A stretch of DNA of 64,000 nucleotides from NCBI GenBank assembly GCA_002070945.1, contig MWEG01000113.1, positions 1 through 64,000 of the forward strand, given 5' to 3'. The translations under genes and the position numbers were made by a program. Source of the DNA: Lentisphaerae bacterium ADurb.Bin082 (GTDB lineage Bacteria > Verrucomicrobiota > Lentisphaeria > Oligosphaerales > Oligosphaeraceae). Positions 26,623 to 35,539 of the stretch are shown piece by piece (the first letter of the stretch is position 1; each line of letters opens with the position of its first letter). The notes beneath the pieces are model-generated. The model was not told where the DNA came from. It ran no database searches and saw only the letters and a list, made by a program, of their open reading frames with translations.

Positions 26623-28752
26623 ATGAGTGATCAGCATTTATTGAACCCCGGCGACGAGTTTGAAAAATACACGGTGGTGCGTGAACTCGGCCACGGTGGC
26701 ATGGGCGCCGTGTTTTTGGTGCGGCACCGGGTGCTGGATACGGACTTCGCCCTGAAAGTGCTCTATCCCGAGGTGGCCAAGCGCAATCAACAATTCGTTG
26801 AACGCTTTATTCGGGAGGCGCGCCTGGCGGGGAACATCCGTCACCAGAACCTGATTGCCGTCTATGACGCAGGTCAGAACGAGAAAAACGGCATGTATTA
26901 CCTGGTGATGGACTACGTCGCCGGGGGCAGTGTGCGGGATAAGCTCAAGCAGAACCATTACCTGGGACTCACCGAGGCAGTGGCCATCATTCGCCAAGTG
27001 GCCTCAGCCCTGGAAGCAGCCCAAGAGCGCAACATGGTTCATCGGGATATCAAGCCGGACAATATCATGTTCGATTCTAACGGCGTGGTTCGTCTGGCTG
27101 ACCTGGGAATTGCCAAGGCCTCGGACGGCCGGGACACAAACCTGACCGTCGAGGCGTCTGTCTTCGGCACGCCGTCCTACATGTCCCCAGAACAGGCTCG
27201 CGACGCCAGCAAAGTTGACACCCGCGCCGATATCTACAGCCTCGGAGTGGTCTTCTATGAGATGCTGACGGGAAGGAGGCCGTTTGTCGGCGAAAACAAC
27301 ATTGAAATCCTGACGCAGGTGATCGACGGTAAGTCGGCGCCGGATGTGAGGATGTATTCCCCAGAATTGCCCGAAGATGTGGCCAGGCTGGTGATGGACA
27401 TGCTGGAGAAGACACTGGCAAAGCGTGTGGCGTCGCCAACAGAGCTTATCCGGCGGCTGGACGCGCTGGATTTGTCCGGCTATGAAGAGACGGAGCAAGC
27501 AGACAATGCCAAAGGCGCGGCGATGTCCGCCTCGGCACCGCCATCAGCAAAGCCAGGAGAACAGCCGCAGGATGATCCGGAAGTGACCATGCCGACCATG
27601 GTCGGCCCAATCCAAACTCCAGCCGCCGCACCGCCTGCGCCGCCTCCAGCACCTGCCGCCGCGCCGCCTGCGCCGCCTGCATCGGCCGCGCCTGCCGCCG
27701 CGCCGCCCGCCACTGCGAAAGTTGATTTGACGCAGGATATGACCGAGCCTCCGGCGGCCTCTGTCCCGTCCGCCGCACAAGACGGCGCTGGCAAAGGGCA
27801 AAGCAAAGGCAAAGGCAAAGTCATTTTTTTGCTGGCACTGATTTTAGCCTTTCTTGTGCTTGGTGGCGTTGTTGCTGCACTCAAAATTTCGAAGGGCAGT
27901 AGAGCCACTCCTGTGCCTGGGGAAGTCCTCACCGAAAAAACCGATAAAGGTTCGGACGGCATTAAACCAGATACACCGCCGACTGTTTCAGGAGATGGCG
28001 GCGGATTGACAGAACCCACTGCATCCCAAAAAACGCTGGCAGTGGCTGGAGGAGACCCAGTGACTCCGGTCGGGCAGGAGGCCCAGAAGCCGCAACCGCC
28101 CAAGCCGCAACCGCCTGTAGTGGCAGATGGTGGCGGTACAGCGGCGCCGGCTGGGCAGGAGACTCAGAAGCCGCCGCCCAAGCCCCAGCCGCCTGTGGTG
28201 GCAGATGGTGGCGGCACAGCGGCGCCGGCTGGGCAGGAGACTCAGAAGCCGCCGCAGCCGCCTGCGGCGAAAGAGGAACCCCCACCTGTGGCTGTTGCCG
28301 TTGTCACGACTCCGTCAAGCCAATGGAAGTCTCTGGGGAACATCAGCGATGGCACGGTGGTGGTTTTCGGCGAGGATAACAGCAGCAACATTTCTCTGTA
28401 CAAGTACTTGGAGACCAATGGCGGCTTTGACAGTGTCGCGTTTCGCGGCGCCGCCAGCGACGTCCGGGAATGGGTGCGTCAACTGGGCGACATCTTGGCG
28501 AGCAACCCAGCGTTTGTTGCGGTGGTTGTCACCAATGAAAAGAATACTTACCAATTCCGCAGCGCCATTGAGGGAATTGTCAAGCTCCTGCCATCTTCCA
28601 GCGCCGTGTTCCTGGTTAATTCTGGCGACATGGGTGTCTTTGACGCCATAGTCCATATTTGCACGCCAGTGGGGATGTATGTCCGTAAGTGGGGGAGCAA
28701 TAAGGAACTCACAGCATACATCCAGGAGTTGAAGCAGGAACAGGGATGGTGA
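26623..28752 (+). CDS. Transmembrane Ser/Thr protein kinase (Hanks type) with extracytoplasmic domain
   Basis: A 709-residue kinase with ribosome binding site gagggaagag. Kinase domain ~14-280: 'LGHGGMGAVFLV' (P-loop), 'FALKVLYP' (catalytic Lys), 'HRDIKPDN' at ~138-145, 'LADLGIAK' (DLG in place of DFG, frequent in bacterial kinases), 'GTPSYMSPEQ', 'DIYSLGVVFYEMLTG'. A Pro/Ala-rich linker (~300-390) holds several Thr within acidic/hydrophobic contexts. Membrane segment ~397-420 (VIFLLALILAFLVLGGVVAAL). Outside: a Pro/Gln linker with a 26-residue tandem repeat, then ~145 residues of alpha/beta domain, unrecognised, with a GDSL-like flavour ('VVVFGEDNS', 'AVFLVNSGDM') but no proof. Last gene of the + strand cluster; expected to phosphorylate FHA-binding partners. 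Confidence 0.9.
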   Translation: MSDQHLLNPGDEFEKYTVVRELGHGGMGAVFLVRHRVLDTDFALKVLYPEVAKRNQQFVERFIREARLAGNIRHQNLIAVYDAGQNEKNGMYYLVMDYVAGGSVRDKLKQNHYLGLTEAVAIIRQVASALEAAQERNMVHRDIKPDNIMFDSNGVVRLADLGIAKASDGRDTNLTVEASVFGTPSYMSPEQARDASKVDTRADIYSLGVVFYEMLTGRRPFVGENNIEILTQVIDGKSAPDVRMYSPELPEDVARLVMDMLEKTLAKRVASPTELIRRLDALDLSGYEETEQADNAKGAAMSASAPPSAKPGEQPQDDPEVTMPTMVGPIQTPAAAPPAPPPAPAAAPPAPPASAAPAAAPPATAKVDLTQDMTEPPAASVPSAAQDGAGKGQSKGKGKVIFLLALILAFLVLGGVVAALKISKGSRATPVPGEVLTEKTDKGSDGIKPDTPPTVSGDGGGLTEPTASQKTLAVAGGDPVTPVGQEAQKPQPPKPQPPVVADGGGTAAPAGQETQKPPPKPQPPVVADGGGTAAPAGQETQKPPQPPAAKEEPPPVAVAVVTTPSSQWKSLGNISDGTVVVFGEDNSSNISLYKYLETNGGFDSVAFRGAASDVREWVRQLGDILASNPAFVAVVVTNEKNTYQFRSAIEGIVKLLPSSSAVFLVNSGDMGVFDAIVHICTPVGMYVRKWGSNKELTAYIQELKQEQGW
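28114..28260 (+). repeat. 78-bp tandem repeat inside the kinase gene
   Basis: About 1.8 copies of a 78-bp (26-codon) unit encode a Pro-Pro-Val-Val-Ala-Asp-Gly-Gly-Gly linker ending in Gln-Lys-Pro. The two copies differ by very few bases, which indicates recent duplication by slippage in the extracytoplasmic linker. Confidence 0.85.
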
Positions 28753-28830
28753 CAAAAGACCCCATTTCGAGAAAACGGCGCTGGGATTTTTCCTGCCGTA
28801 TATAGTTCAAGCCCGTACTTCGTTTAGGAT

Positions 28831-28950
28831 TATATCTCGCCCTTTCAGAGCTTATCCCATCTCACCCAAGGCGGCGCCAAGCCTGGCAGGCCCGTTTGCC
28901 CTGGGCTGGTATGTCTCGCCTCGTTGGGACTCTTGTCGCTCCGCGACATA
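28831..28950 (+). repeat. Structured dispersed repeat, family R1, copy A
   Basis: Contains 'tatatctcgccctttcag', then 'cacccaaggcggcgcc', a loop, 'gccctgggctggtatgtctc' and finally 'gacatacgtcaa'. It is related in the same orientation to 38189-38320 and in reverse to 38388-38495, but more diverged. It lies in the gap between the + strand pilus cluster and the - strand sugar locus, where the two converge. Confidence 0.7.
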
Positions 28951-28997
28951 CGTCAAATCATATTTCCCAGCACAAAACTTCGCGCATCAACCCAAAT

Positions 28998-30581
28998 TCA
29001 GGATATAATACTTTTTTCAATAGTATTTCCCAGTTTCTGATATTGCTGGTAGAGTTTTTCATAGGCAGGCACATTCTTCGGTTCCGGCTGGTAGTTGCGT
29101 GCGTAGCCACTGCCCATTTTTTCCATGGCATTGTCAAGGCTGTCATGTACCGATGCAGCGACGGCTGCAAACATGGCCGCGCCTAGCGCACAAATCTGTT
29201 CCGCTGCAGTAATTTTTACTGGCATATTTAGAACATCGGCCATCATCTGCATGACAAATGGCGATTTATGGCTGATACCGCCAGTGGCAATGATTCGCTT
29301 GACTGGAATCTCTTCCCGAATGAAATGATCGACAATAGCCCGTGCGCCAAAGACGGCACTTTCAACCAAGGCCCGGTAAAGCATCGGCGCAGTTGAGCCT
29401 AATTGCAGACCGGCAAGCAGGCCGCTGAGCAGGGGATTAGCGTTGGGGCTGCGTCGCCCGTTGAACCAGTCCAGAGCCATCACGCCAGTGCTTCCTGGTG
29501 CCAGCGTCGCGGCTTCCTGCTCAAGCTGCTGTAAGGAGACTACCCCGCCGCCATAGGAAAGCAAGCGCTGGAACCAGGCAAAGACATCGCCGAATGCCGA
29601 CTGGCCTGCCTCAAGACCAACCAGCCCAGGCACTACTGATCCATCCACCTGGCCGCAAATTCCTGGTATGCAGCGGTTTATTTCCGGTGCAACAACAATA
29701 TCGCAAGTCGAGGTGCCGCAGACTTTCACCAGGTCGCCAGGCTGAATCTGTGCACCAACAGCGCCAAAATGACAATCAATACCGCCACCACTGATAACGA
29801 CGTCCCGGGAAAGTCCCAGCCTCGAAGCCCATTTTGCGGACAGGTACCCCACTGCGCAATCCGCAGTGTAGGTTTCCTGATAGAGACGTTGCCGCAGGCC
29901 GCCTAACAGCGGGTCTATTTCGCGCAGAAAGCTTTCTGGCGGCAGCCCACCCCAGCTTTGGTGCCACATAGCTTTATGACCTGCCGCACAGCGGCTCCTT
30001 GGCAATGTCAACGGATTAGTATGCCCGCACAATTCGCCGGCCATCCAGTCACAATGTTCGACCCAGCTGTAAGCCGCTTCGCGCACCTGAGCGTCGGTCT
30101 TCAGGATATGCAGGATTTTGCTCCAGAACCATTCGCTGGAATACGTCCCGCCTTCATAGCAACGGTAATCAACTGCGCTTTCAGCGGCACAGGCATTGAT
30201 GCGCGCAGCCTCCTCAAGCGCAGTATGATCTTTCCAGAGGATAAACATCGCATTCGGATTGTCGGAAAATTCTGGCAGCAGAGCCAGCGGCGTGCCATCC
30301 TTGTCCACCGCACAAGGCGTCGAGCTGGTCGTGTCCAGGCCAATCCCCCGCACGAGTGCTGCCTGCTCCGGTGTCAAAACCGACCGGATGGCCGCCTCCA
30401 TGGCTTCCAGGTAATCCAAAGGATGCTGCCGGTATCGATTCTCCGGCAGATTGCAGAATTTCCCTTCGCTCCAGCGGCGATAGGGCTGTACATTGGTCGC
30501 AAGTTGCTCGCCGTTTTCGCTGACCAGCAGCGCCCTGACGCTGTCTGAACCAAAATCAAGACCGATTAACAAATTCTTCAT
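28998..30581 (-). CDS. araB: Ribulokinase (FGGY family)
   Basis: A 527-residue sugar kinase. N-terminal ATP-fold motif 'IGLDFGSDSVRALLV', and substrate-site regions typical of AraB-type ribulokinases: 'GIGLDTTSSTPCAVD', 'ILWKDHTALEEA', 'GGIDCHFGAVGA', 'VCGTSTCDIVV', and 'ICGQVDGSVVPGLVGLEAGQ' followed by 'SAFGDVFAWF', which is distinctive for ribulokinase. C-terminal 'GARAIVDHF' and 'IIATGGISHKSPF' complete the FGGY fold. Phosphorylates L-ribulose in L-arabinose use. No arabinose isomerase or epimerase gene is adjacent. Last gene of a probable three-gene - strand operon (sialidase-like, aldolase, kinase), 109 nt after the aldolase gene. Confidence 0.88.
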   Translation of the reverse strand: MKNLLIGLDFGSDSVRALLVSENGEQLATNVQPYRRWSEGKFCNLPENRYRQHPLDYLEAMEAAIRSVLTPEQAALVRGIGLDTTSSTPCAVDKDGTPLALLPEFSDNPNAMFILWKDHTALEEAARINACAAESAVDYRCYEGGTYSSEWFWSKILHILKTDAQVREAAYSWVEHCDWMAGELCGHTNPLTLPRSRCAAGHKAMWHQSWGGLPPESFLREIDPLLGGLRQRLYQETYTADCAVGYLSAKWASRLGLSRDVVISGGGIDCHFGAVGAQIQPGDLVKVCGTSTCDIVVAPEINRCIPGICGQVDGSVVPGLVGLEAGQSAFGDVFAWFQRLLSYGGGVVSLQQLEQEAATLAPGSTGVMALDWFNGRRSPNANPLLSGLLAGLQLGSTAPMLYRALVESAVFGARAIVDHFIREEIPVKRIIATGGISHKSPFVMQMMADVLNMPVKITAAEQICALGAAMFAAVAASVHDSLDNAMEKMGSGYARNYQPEPKNVPAYEKLYQQYQKLGNTIEKSIIS

Positions 30582-30690
30582 TTGGCATACAAACTTTTAT
30601 AAAGTAATACCGGTGTCAGTTTTTCCCCCAGAACCGTTGTCCTGTCTGTCCACTGTTAACACCTGAACAGGACGTCTTATCCTGGCTTGT

Positions 30691-31614
30691 TCAGGTTTGC
30701 GGCAGCAAACCCACATCTTCAAGCAAGGCCTGTACCTGTTTACGTTCCGGAATCTGGAATGCCCGAAATGGTTCTGTCATACAGTCATTGCAGATTCCCA
30801 GTATGTTCAGGGCGCATTTGAGACCCTTGATAAAGGTTGACGCGTAGCGCCCACACTGGTACAGGCGGCGCAAACGATACAGCTCCTGCTGCAAACGCAA
30901 CACTTCCGTCAAGTCTTGACGCAGGGCTGCCTGGTAGATATTCACGAAAAGACGTGGATGCAAGTTAGCGCCGCCGGAGACTCCGCCATGACCGCCGAAC
31001 AGCACCGATTCGGCAAGCAACTCCTCTGGCCCCATCAGCAGAGAAAAGTCTGGACGATGCTGCATTATCCGCAGATATTCATGATAGCGGATCATATTGC
31101 CGGAACTGTCCTTAAAGCCGATGATATTGGGAATATCCGCTGCGCGTCGCAGGGTGTCTTCGCTGATATCGATCTTTGTCATTGCAGGCATATTGTACAA
31201 ATACAGCGGCAGTGGCAGCTTTGGAGCAAGGTGTTCGAGATATTCAAGCAGTTCCGCTTGCCCGGCCGGAAAATAATACGGTGGCGCAAGGACAACGGCA
31301 GCAGCTCCACAATCAGCAGAATATTCTGCTAGTTCGATTGATTCTACAAACGACGAATGGGTGATGCCGACCAGGACCGGCACACGCCCTTTGATCAGTT
31401 GACAGCTACTGCGCACCAGTTCATGCTGCAGGCGTTTCGACAAGCCTGGGCCTTCCCCGGTCGTGCCCAGCAGAAACAGCCCGTTGACGCCACCAGCGAG
31501 AACATGCTCGATCAGCTTCTCCAACCCTGTCTGATCAAGGGTGTCGATATCTTGCAATGGCGTAACTAACGGAGGAATCACCCCCCGTAATGGAACAGAC
31601 AAATTCATGCTCAT
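30691..31614 (-). CDS. DHDPS/NAL-family class I aldolase
   Basis: A 307-residue (beta/alpha)8 aldolase with ribosome binding site cggag. Schiff-base Lys168 lies in 'GFKDSSG' and the catalytic Tyr140 in 'YLYNMPAMTK'. 'GLFLLGTTGEGPGLS' is the phosphate/carboxylate loop. The Arg that marks true dihydrodipicolinate synthase (in Y-N-V-P-x-R-T) is replaced by Met, and the G-E-S loop by G-E-G, so lysine biosynthesis is unlikely; an N-acetylneuraminate lyase or a 2-keto-3-deoxy-sugar-acid aldolase is more likely. It follows the sialidase-like gene with a 27-nt gap, which favours sialic-acid or related sugar breakdown but does not prove it. Confidence 0.82.
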   Translation of the reverse strand: MSMNLSVPLRGVIPPLVTPLQDIDTLDQTGLEKLIEHVLAGGVNGLFLLGTTGEGPGLSKRLQHELVRSSCQLIKGRVPVLVGITHSSFVESIELAEYSADCGAAAVVLAPPYYFPAGQAELLEYLEHLAPKLPLPLYLYNMPAMTKIDISEDTLRRAADIPNIIGFKDSSGNMIRYHEYLRIMQHRPDFSLLMGPEELLAESVLFGGHGGVSGGANLHPRLFVNIYQAALRQDLTEVLRLQQELYRLRRLYQCGRYASTFIKGLKCALNILGICNDCMTEPFRAFQIPERKQVQALLEDVGLLPQT

Positions 31615-31641
31615 GATGATACTCCGGAAGTCAGAAGTAAT

Positions 31642-33420
31642 TCAGATTTCATTGTCCATATTCATTTCCAGGGATTCAAGCATGATGCCGAAGGAATCAG
31701 CTCCCGCCGAAGTTGTTTGAATATGCAAATAGCTTATCCCTGTCTTAGTTGGGCGTAAAAAAGCTGTTGAAAGGATGTTGCCGTCATCAATTTGGAACGA
31801 AGCATCTTTGTTTTCACAGTTCCATCGCAATGTCAATGTGTGCCAGCAATTCAGCATTGCTTCAGACTGATGCTCAAAGATGCCAAGTCGGTCGACTTCC
31901 ACAGCAATGGATGCATACTCCACCGCAATCGGATCACTTGGGTTGATCCAGCGGTCAGCCAAAATAAAGCGCGTTCCTTCACTCCCTTGCACCTGACGGA
32001 AACGAATCCGGACAATGCCTGAAAATGCAGCCGGGAAATTCCAAACGATGCCCTCGCAGTCTGAAATCAGCCGTGGATCAGGATGGCGGCCGATTAACAT
32101 CACTTCACGGTCAAGCCGATCAGGATGCGGCATAAGAACTGCGCCAGGCCGACGGTTATACGAACAATGACCGGTTATGCCGCGAAAACCTCCGGCAATG
32201 CCTTTGTAGTAAAGATGATTGGAAATATGGCGAGTGCCATGACAAAAGTCTTCGCAACGCGATTTCTCATCCAGCCATGCAGGATCAAACAGCACAAAGC
32301 GACGACAATATATGTTTTGTCCTGCCGCCAGCAGAATTTTCCCATTCGGAAGTTCAACTGCTTGATTTTGATGAACACTCTTGTCAAAATGCTCGAAGCC
32401 AAACATCTTAGAGCGAAAATCGGCATCGTTTCGGGCTGGGTTCAGCAGCACCTCTCGAAATCCGCGCCAGGTTTTGCCGCAGTCGGATGATATCGCGGCA
32501 TGCAGTGCATCGCGATTGGTAAATGCATCTTCCCAGAAGCCCTTGATAAGATCATCGGTATTCCCCCCTACTTGGGAACGGTGGTCGACTTCGGGCAGCG
32601 GAACCGTGTTGTTCCATATTGCCAGAAGTCGATCCCCGGAAAGACGGTACAACCCTGGCATCGTCGCACATGCAAAGAAAAGCGATGGCGCCGGCTTTGA
32701 CCAAGTCAGCCCAAAATCCCGGGAAACTGATTCATAATGCTGATCGTGAGCACAACGCAGCAAGGCATGCAAGGCGCCATCCGGATATTCGCAAATAACT
32801 GGTTCAATCCCGCAGTGAATCCAGCGCGCGCCGCCGTGTCCGGGCAGGGGCGAGGCCGGGAGTTCCGGAGCAATGCAGTCAACCTGGTTCCAGGTTTTTC
32901 CATCATCATCAGAATAAAGGACTCCCCAACTCACGATATTGTTGCTGTCCCGATACTCAAAGCCGGCCAGCAGGCGTTTGATTCGCCTTAATGGCAATAT
33001 CTGACGCTGGATATGAAGGTTAAGCCCCAATATTTTACGGGTAGAAAAAGGTCCATCCGGGGATTCCGCTTCAGTACAGTATACCCCTGGTTCGGCATAG
33101 GAGGCCAGAAATGTATTCCGCAGACTAAAATGGCCGTCATGCCTTCCCCCGTAATTATGAAGCACGATCCAACGCTTGCTCCACGGGATTTGGGTCATAG
33201 CGCCAGGATGGGGCTCTGTGATTGGCTCCGTAATCCAATTCAAGCCGCCGTCATGGCTCTTCATTACGATAGGAAGCATATCTTCCGGGCCGCACGATTC
33301 GTCATGCAGAGAAGAACCGTAATGCCGGACCTCACCATCCGGCAGCACCATCATATCCATGTGAGCATCATCCGGCACAACACCGGTGACTACAGGAGCC
33401 CAGATTTTTGTCCGGTACAT
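31642..33420 (-). CDS. Asp-box (BNR) sialidase-like protein
   Basis: A 592-residue protein with four Asp boxes S-x-D-x-G-x-x-W at residues ~55-62 (SHDGGLNW), 170-177 (SDDDGKTW), 233-240 (SRDFGLTW) and 311-318 (SSDCGKTW), giving a six-bladed propeller of sialidase type. The C-terminal ~150 residues look like a LamG/concanavalin-type beta sandwich (ADRWINPSDP..., HTLTLRW...). There is no signal peptide, so it appears cytoplasmic, unusual for a sialidase. The N-terminal R-I-P motif of catalytic GH33 enzymes is not apparent, so activity is uncertain; it could be another exo-glycosidase or lyase on a propeller fold. First gene of the operon with aldolase and kinase. Confidence 0.72.
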   Translation of the reverse strand: MYRTKIWAPVVTGVVPDDAHMDMMVLPDGEVRHYGSSLHDESCGPEDMLPIVMKSHDGGLNWITEPITEPHPGAMTQIPWSKRWIVLHNYGGRHDGHFSLRNTFLASYAEPGVYCTEAESPDGPFSTRKILGLNLHIQRQILPLRRIKRLLAGFEYRDSNNIVSWGVLYSDDDGKTWNQVDCIAPELPASPLPGHGGARWIHCGIEPVICEYPDGALHALLRCAHDQHYESVSRDFGLTWSKPAPSLFFACATMPGLYRLSGDRLLAIWNNTVPLPEVDHRSQVGGNTDDLIKGFWEDAFTNRDALHAAISSDCGKTWRGFREVLLNPARNDADFRSKMFGFEHFDKSVHQNQAVELPNGKILLAAGQNIYCRRFVLFDPAWLDEKSRCEDFCHGTRHISNHLYYKGIAGGFRGITGHCSYNRRPGAVLMPHPDRLDREVMLIGRHPDPRLISDCEGIVWNFPAAFSGIVRIRFRQVQGSEGTRFILADRWINPSDPIAVEYASIAVEVDRLGIFEHQSEAMLNCWHTLTLRWNCENKDASFQIDDGNILSTAFLRPTKTGISYLHIQTTSAGADSFGIMLESLEMNMDNEI

Positions 33421-33601
33421 TTTATCTTTCCCCTTCCGTAATTGCGAGGCTCAGAAAACTGAACCTCTCGTGCTAAATCACATTTTTAAGGTAAAAATGC
33501 AAGCGGCGCCTCCCAGCCCGTAGGGGCTGCATTGTCCTACGCAATTCTACACTGGTTGATTACCAAAACCACCTCGCCGTGACTACCGACAAATGCCCGC
33601 T
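33421..33601 (-). promoter_or_regulatory. Promoter region of the sialidase-like operon
   Basis: This 181-nt gap precedes the - strand operon. It holds an imperfect inverted repeat, gaggctcag-aaaa-ctgaacctc at 33446-33467, about 26 nt before the start codon, a plausible operator or leader hairpin. An AT-rich stretch with 'ttgcat' and 'taaaaat' follows upstream, but a confident -35/-10 pair was not found. Confidence 0.3.
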
Positions 33602-35350
33602 TCATTCCACAGCATAGACAGCAGGCTGGTCAAACCAGACGGTCTGGCCAGGGCCAAGGCAGTCGCTCATCAGGATGACCAACTCGTTGACTCCGGCCGG
33701 CACTTCGGCAACGCCGACGCCTCGCCGCCAGCCTTGGGCATCAGGAGTCGTCTCATAACTGATGAATACGTCCAAGTCCGGCACCTTCCAGGCACCGTCA
33801 TAGACCCAGCGGACGCGGACGACCGGGTTGTTGCCTGCCTGGCACCAGGTTTCGACGACATACCAACGACCGGCCTGCACCGGCGCCTTGACGATTATGC
33901 AGCTGGTGCGAGTGCCTTCAGCCCGGGCAGAGAAATTGTCTCCACGGCCTTTGGTGCTGTCCAGTCCGAATGAGCCGATTTTTTCTTGCAGCTGCCAGAA
34001 GCTCCAGCCAGGCGGCAAACTGCCAGCGACCCAGTCCTCGGCTGGGGCTGGCATGGCGGCGCCGGTTGCGGGGGTGCATTCCGGATTGGAAACTAGGTTG
34101 ACCAGGTCGCCAGTTTTCTGTTTTTCAGCCAGCCACTGGCGGCCGGCCGCCAGCGGGTCGCGCAGTAGCACCAAGGTACGGCTGAATCCAGGCAGGATGT
34201 CTTCCCAGGTCTCGTTGTCCTTGTTGTTTCTGGTTACGTCCCACTTGATCCAGTCATATTTTTCGCCGTAGACCCAGCAGTATTCGTCTGCCGTCTGCAT
34301 AGCCTGATTGAAGTTTGCCTGGAGGCGCTTGAGGCGGGAGCCGTCGAGTTCGGGGAAATACCACCGCGAAGTCGGATCAGTGTTACTGTACATGTCCAGG
34401 TATAGCCCGAAGCCGACTTGGACTTGGTTGCGGTATTTGGCGTGATTTTCGGGGGCGACGAGGCACAGGGCATTGCGGCTGATTTGCAGGGCAGATTTAT
34501 AGAAGTCGTATGTTTCGAACCGATGGCTATAGGCATTTTCGGTAGCGTCGACCATGACGGCGTCTGGAGGCAGGGCGTCAAGCAGTCCGTTAATAAAAGG
34601 CACCCAGAGATTGCCGACGCCAGCGACATTGGCGGCCTGGTCGCTGCGCAGATACAGCTGTGGGTTCATGCTGAGGAGCCAGAAGGAGAGGAAAACGGCA
34701 TCCGGAAATTCGGCGCTCATAGCGCGCATTACCTGGGCGCCGCGCTGGCGCGCAAGGGCAGCCGTTGTCTGGTAATCGCCGTCTTCTGGGAGCAGGGTGT
34801 ACTGCTGGGTTTTCGGAGACTTGTATTCTTCAGGATCCATCAGAATGCCTTTGCAGCCGGACTGTTTGGCCAGCCAGGCAAGAACAGCGAAATTGTGGGC
34901 TGCGTTGGCCCAAGCGGCATCATCGTTCCAGGCCAGGCGACGATGAGGCGCCCAAAAGGAGCTGATGAGGTTATGGCGCAATTTGCCGCTGCAAACAGCC
35001 TTGATGTGCTCAAGGTCTTCGGTCAGCCATTGGCGATCCCAAGGCTGGTCAGTATAGGCGGCGCTGGACTGGCGGAGCTTGCCATCCGGCGACTTGATGT
35101 ATAAGGTAATCGAAATGCCGTCTAACGGCAGAGCTTCCAGTTTTTCCAGGTTGCGGTGTAGGTCTTCCGGAGTGACTCGGAGCAAATCCCAGCTGTGTCC
35201 AATCAGTTTTTTGCGGCCAGGCTCAGCTGCGGCCGGGATGCCGCTGACAGACTTTCGGATTTGTGCGGTTGCGGCTGGCCCGAGGTGCTGGCCACTGACG
35301 GTCAGCAAGCCGCAGATAGAGGCGAGGAAGAGTGCATTTTTAACGGCCAT
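33602..35350 (-). CDS. Secreted putative glycosidase-like protein, family P, member 1
   Basis: A 582-residue exported protein; start at ATG 35350 gives a signal peptide (cleavage near PAATA) and an aaggaa ribosome binding site; a longer frame begins at 35476 but lacks either. Residues ~45-420 look like a TIM barrel of an unassigned family: 'IGHSWDLLRV', 'LPLDGISITLY', 'WAPHRRLAWNDDAAWANAAHN', described as W-A-P-x-x-R-L-A-W-N-D-D-x-A-W, then 'GILMDPEEY' and 'MVDATENAY' with acidic residues at strand ends. The C-terminal ~140 residues resemble a CBM4/22-type jelly roll ending 'QTVWFDQPAVY'. Two closer paralogues lie at 41049 and 42844. Probably acts on polysaccharide outside the cytoplasm; no catalytic pair is proven. 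Confidence 0.6.
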   Translation of the reverse strand: MAVKNALFLASICGLLTVSGQHLGPAATAQIRKSVSGIPAAAEPGRKKLIGHSWDLLRVTPEDLHRNLEKLEALPLDGISITLYIKSPDGKLRQSSAAYTDQPWDRQWLTEDLEHIKAVCSGKLRHNLISSFWAPHRRLAWNDDAAWANAAHNFAVLAWLAKQSGCKGILMDPEEYKSPKTQQYTLLPEDGDYQTTAALARQRGAQVMRAMSAEFPDAVFLSFWLLSMNPQLYLRSDQAANVAGVGNLWVPFINGLLDALPPDAVMVDATENAYSHRFETYDFYKSALQISRNALCLVAPENHAKYRNQVQVGFGLYLDMYSNTDPTSRWYFPELDGSRLKRLQANFNQAMQTADEYCWVYGEKYDWIKWDVTRNNKDNETWEDILPGFSRTLVLLRDPLAAGRQWLAEKQKTGDLVNLVSNPECTPATGAAMPAPAEDWVAGSLPPGWSFWQLQEKIGSFGLDSTKGRGDNFSARAEGTRTSCIIVKAPVQAGRWYVVETWCQAGNNPVVRVRWVYDGAWKVPDLDVFISYETTPDAQGWRRGVGVAEVPAGVNELVILMSDCLGPGQTVWFDQPAVYAVE

Positions 35351-35539
35351 GTCGTGGGATTCCTTATCGGGTGCAGTGAAGCTTGTCATGGCAAAGCTTT
35401 CCAGAACTCCGATGTCGTAGTGTGGCTCCGTGACGCATAGAGGATGTTCTAGGTTTGTCCTTTCGGGGCCAAGCAATTGCCTTCCAATCAGCCGGATGGG
35501 GCGAACAATGCGGTTTTCTTCAGCTGGCGCAGGGTGGCG
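35351..35539. other. Intergenic gap
   Basis: The 189-nt gap between the pseudopilin gene's end and the start of family P member 1 has no recognisable gene. Its right part may contain the promoter of the family P gene; no strong terminator hairpin with a T-run was found. Confidence 0.3.

Noticed and set aside
28753-28830. Intrinsic terminator after the kinase gene
   Set aside because: Only a weak imperfect fold near 'ccccatttcgagaaaacggcgctggg' with a short T-run; not convincing enough to list.
30691-31614. Dihydrodipicolinate synthase (dapA)
   Set aside because: The substrate-binding Arg of Y-N-V-P-x-R-T is Met and the neighbours are sugar genes, so the broader aldolase family is called instead.
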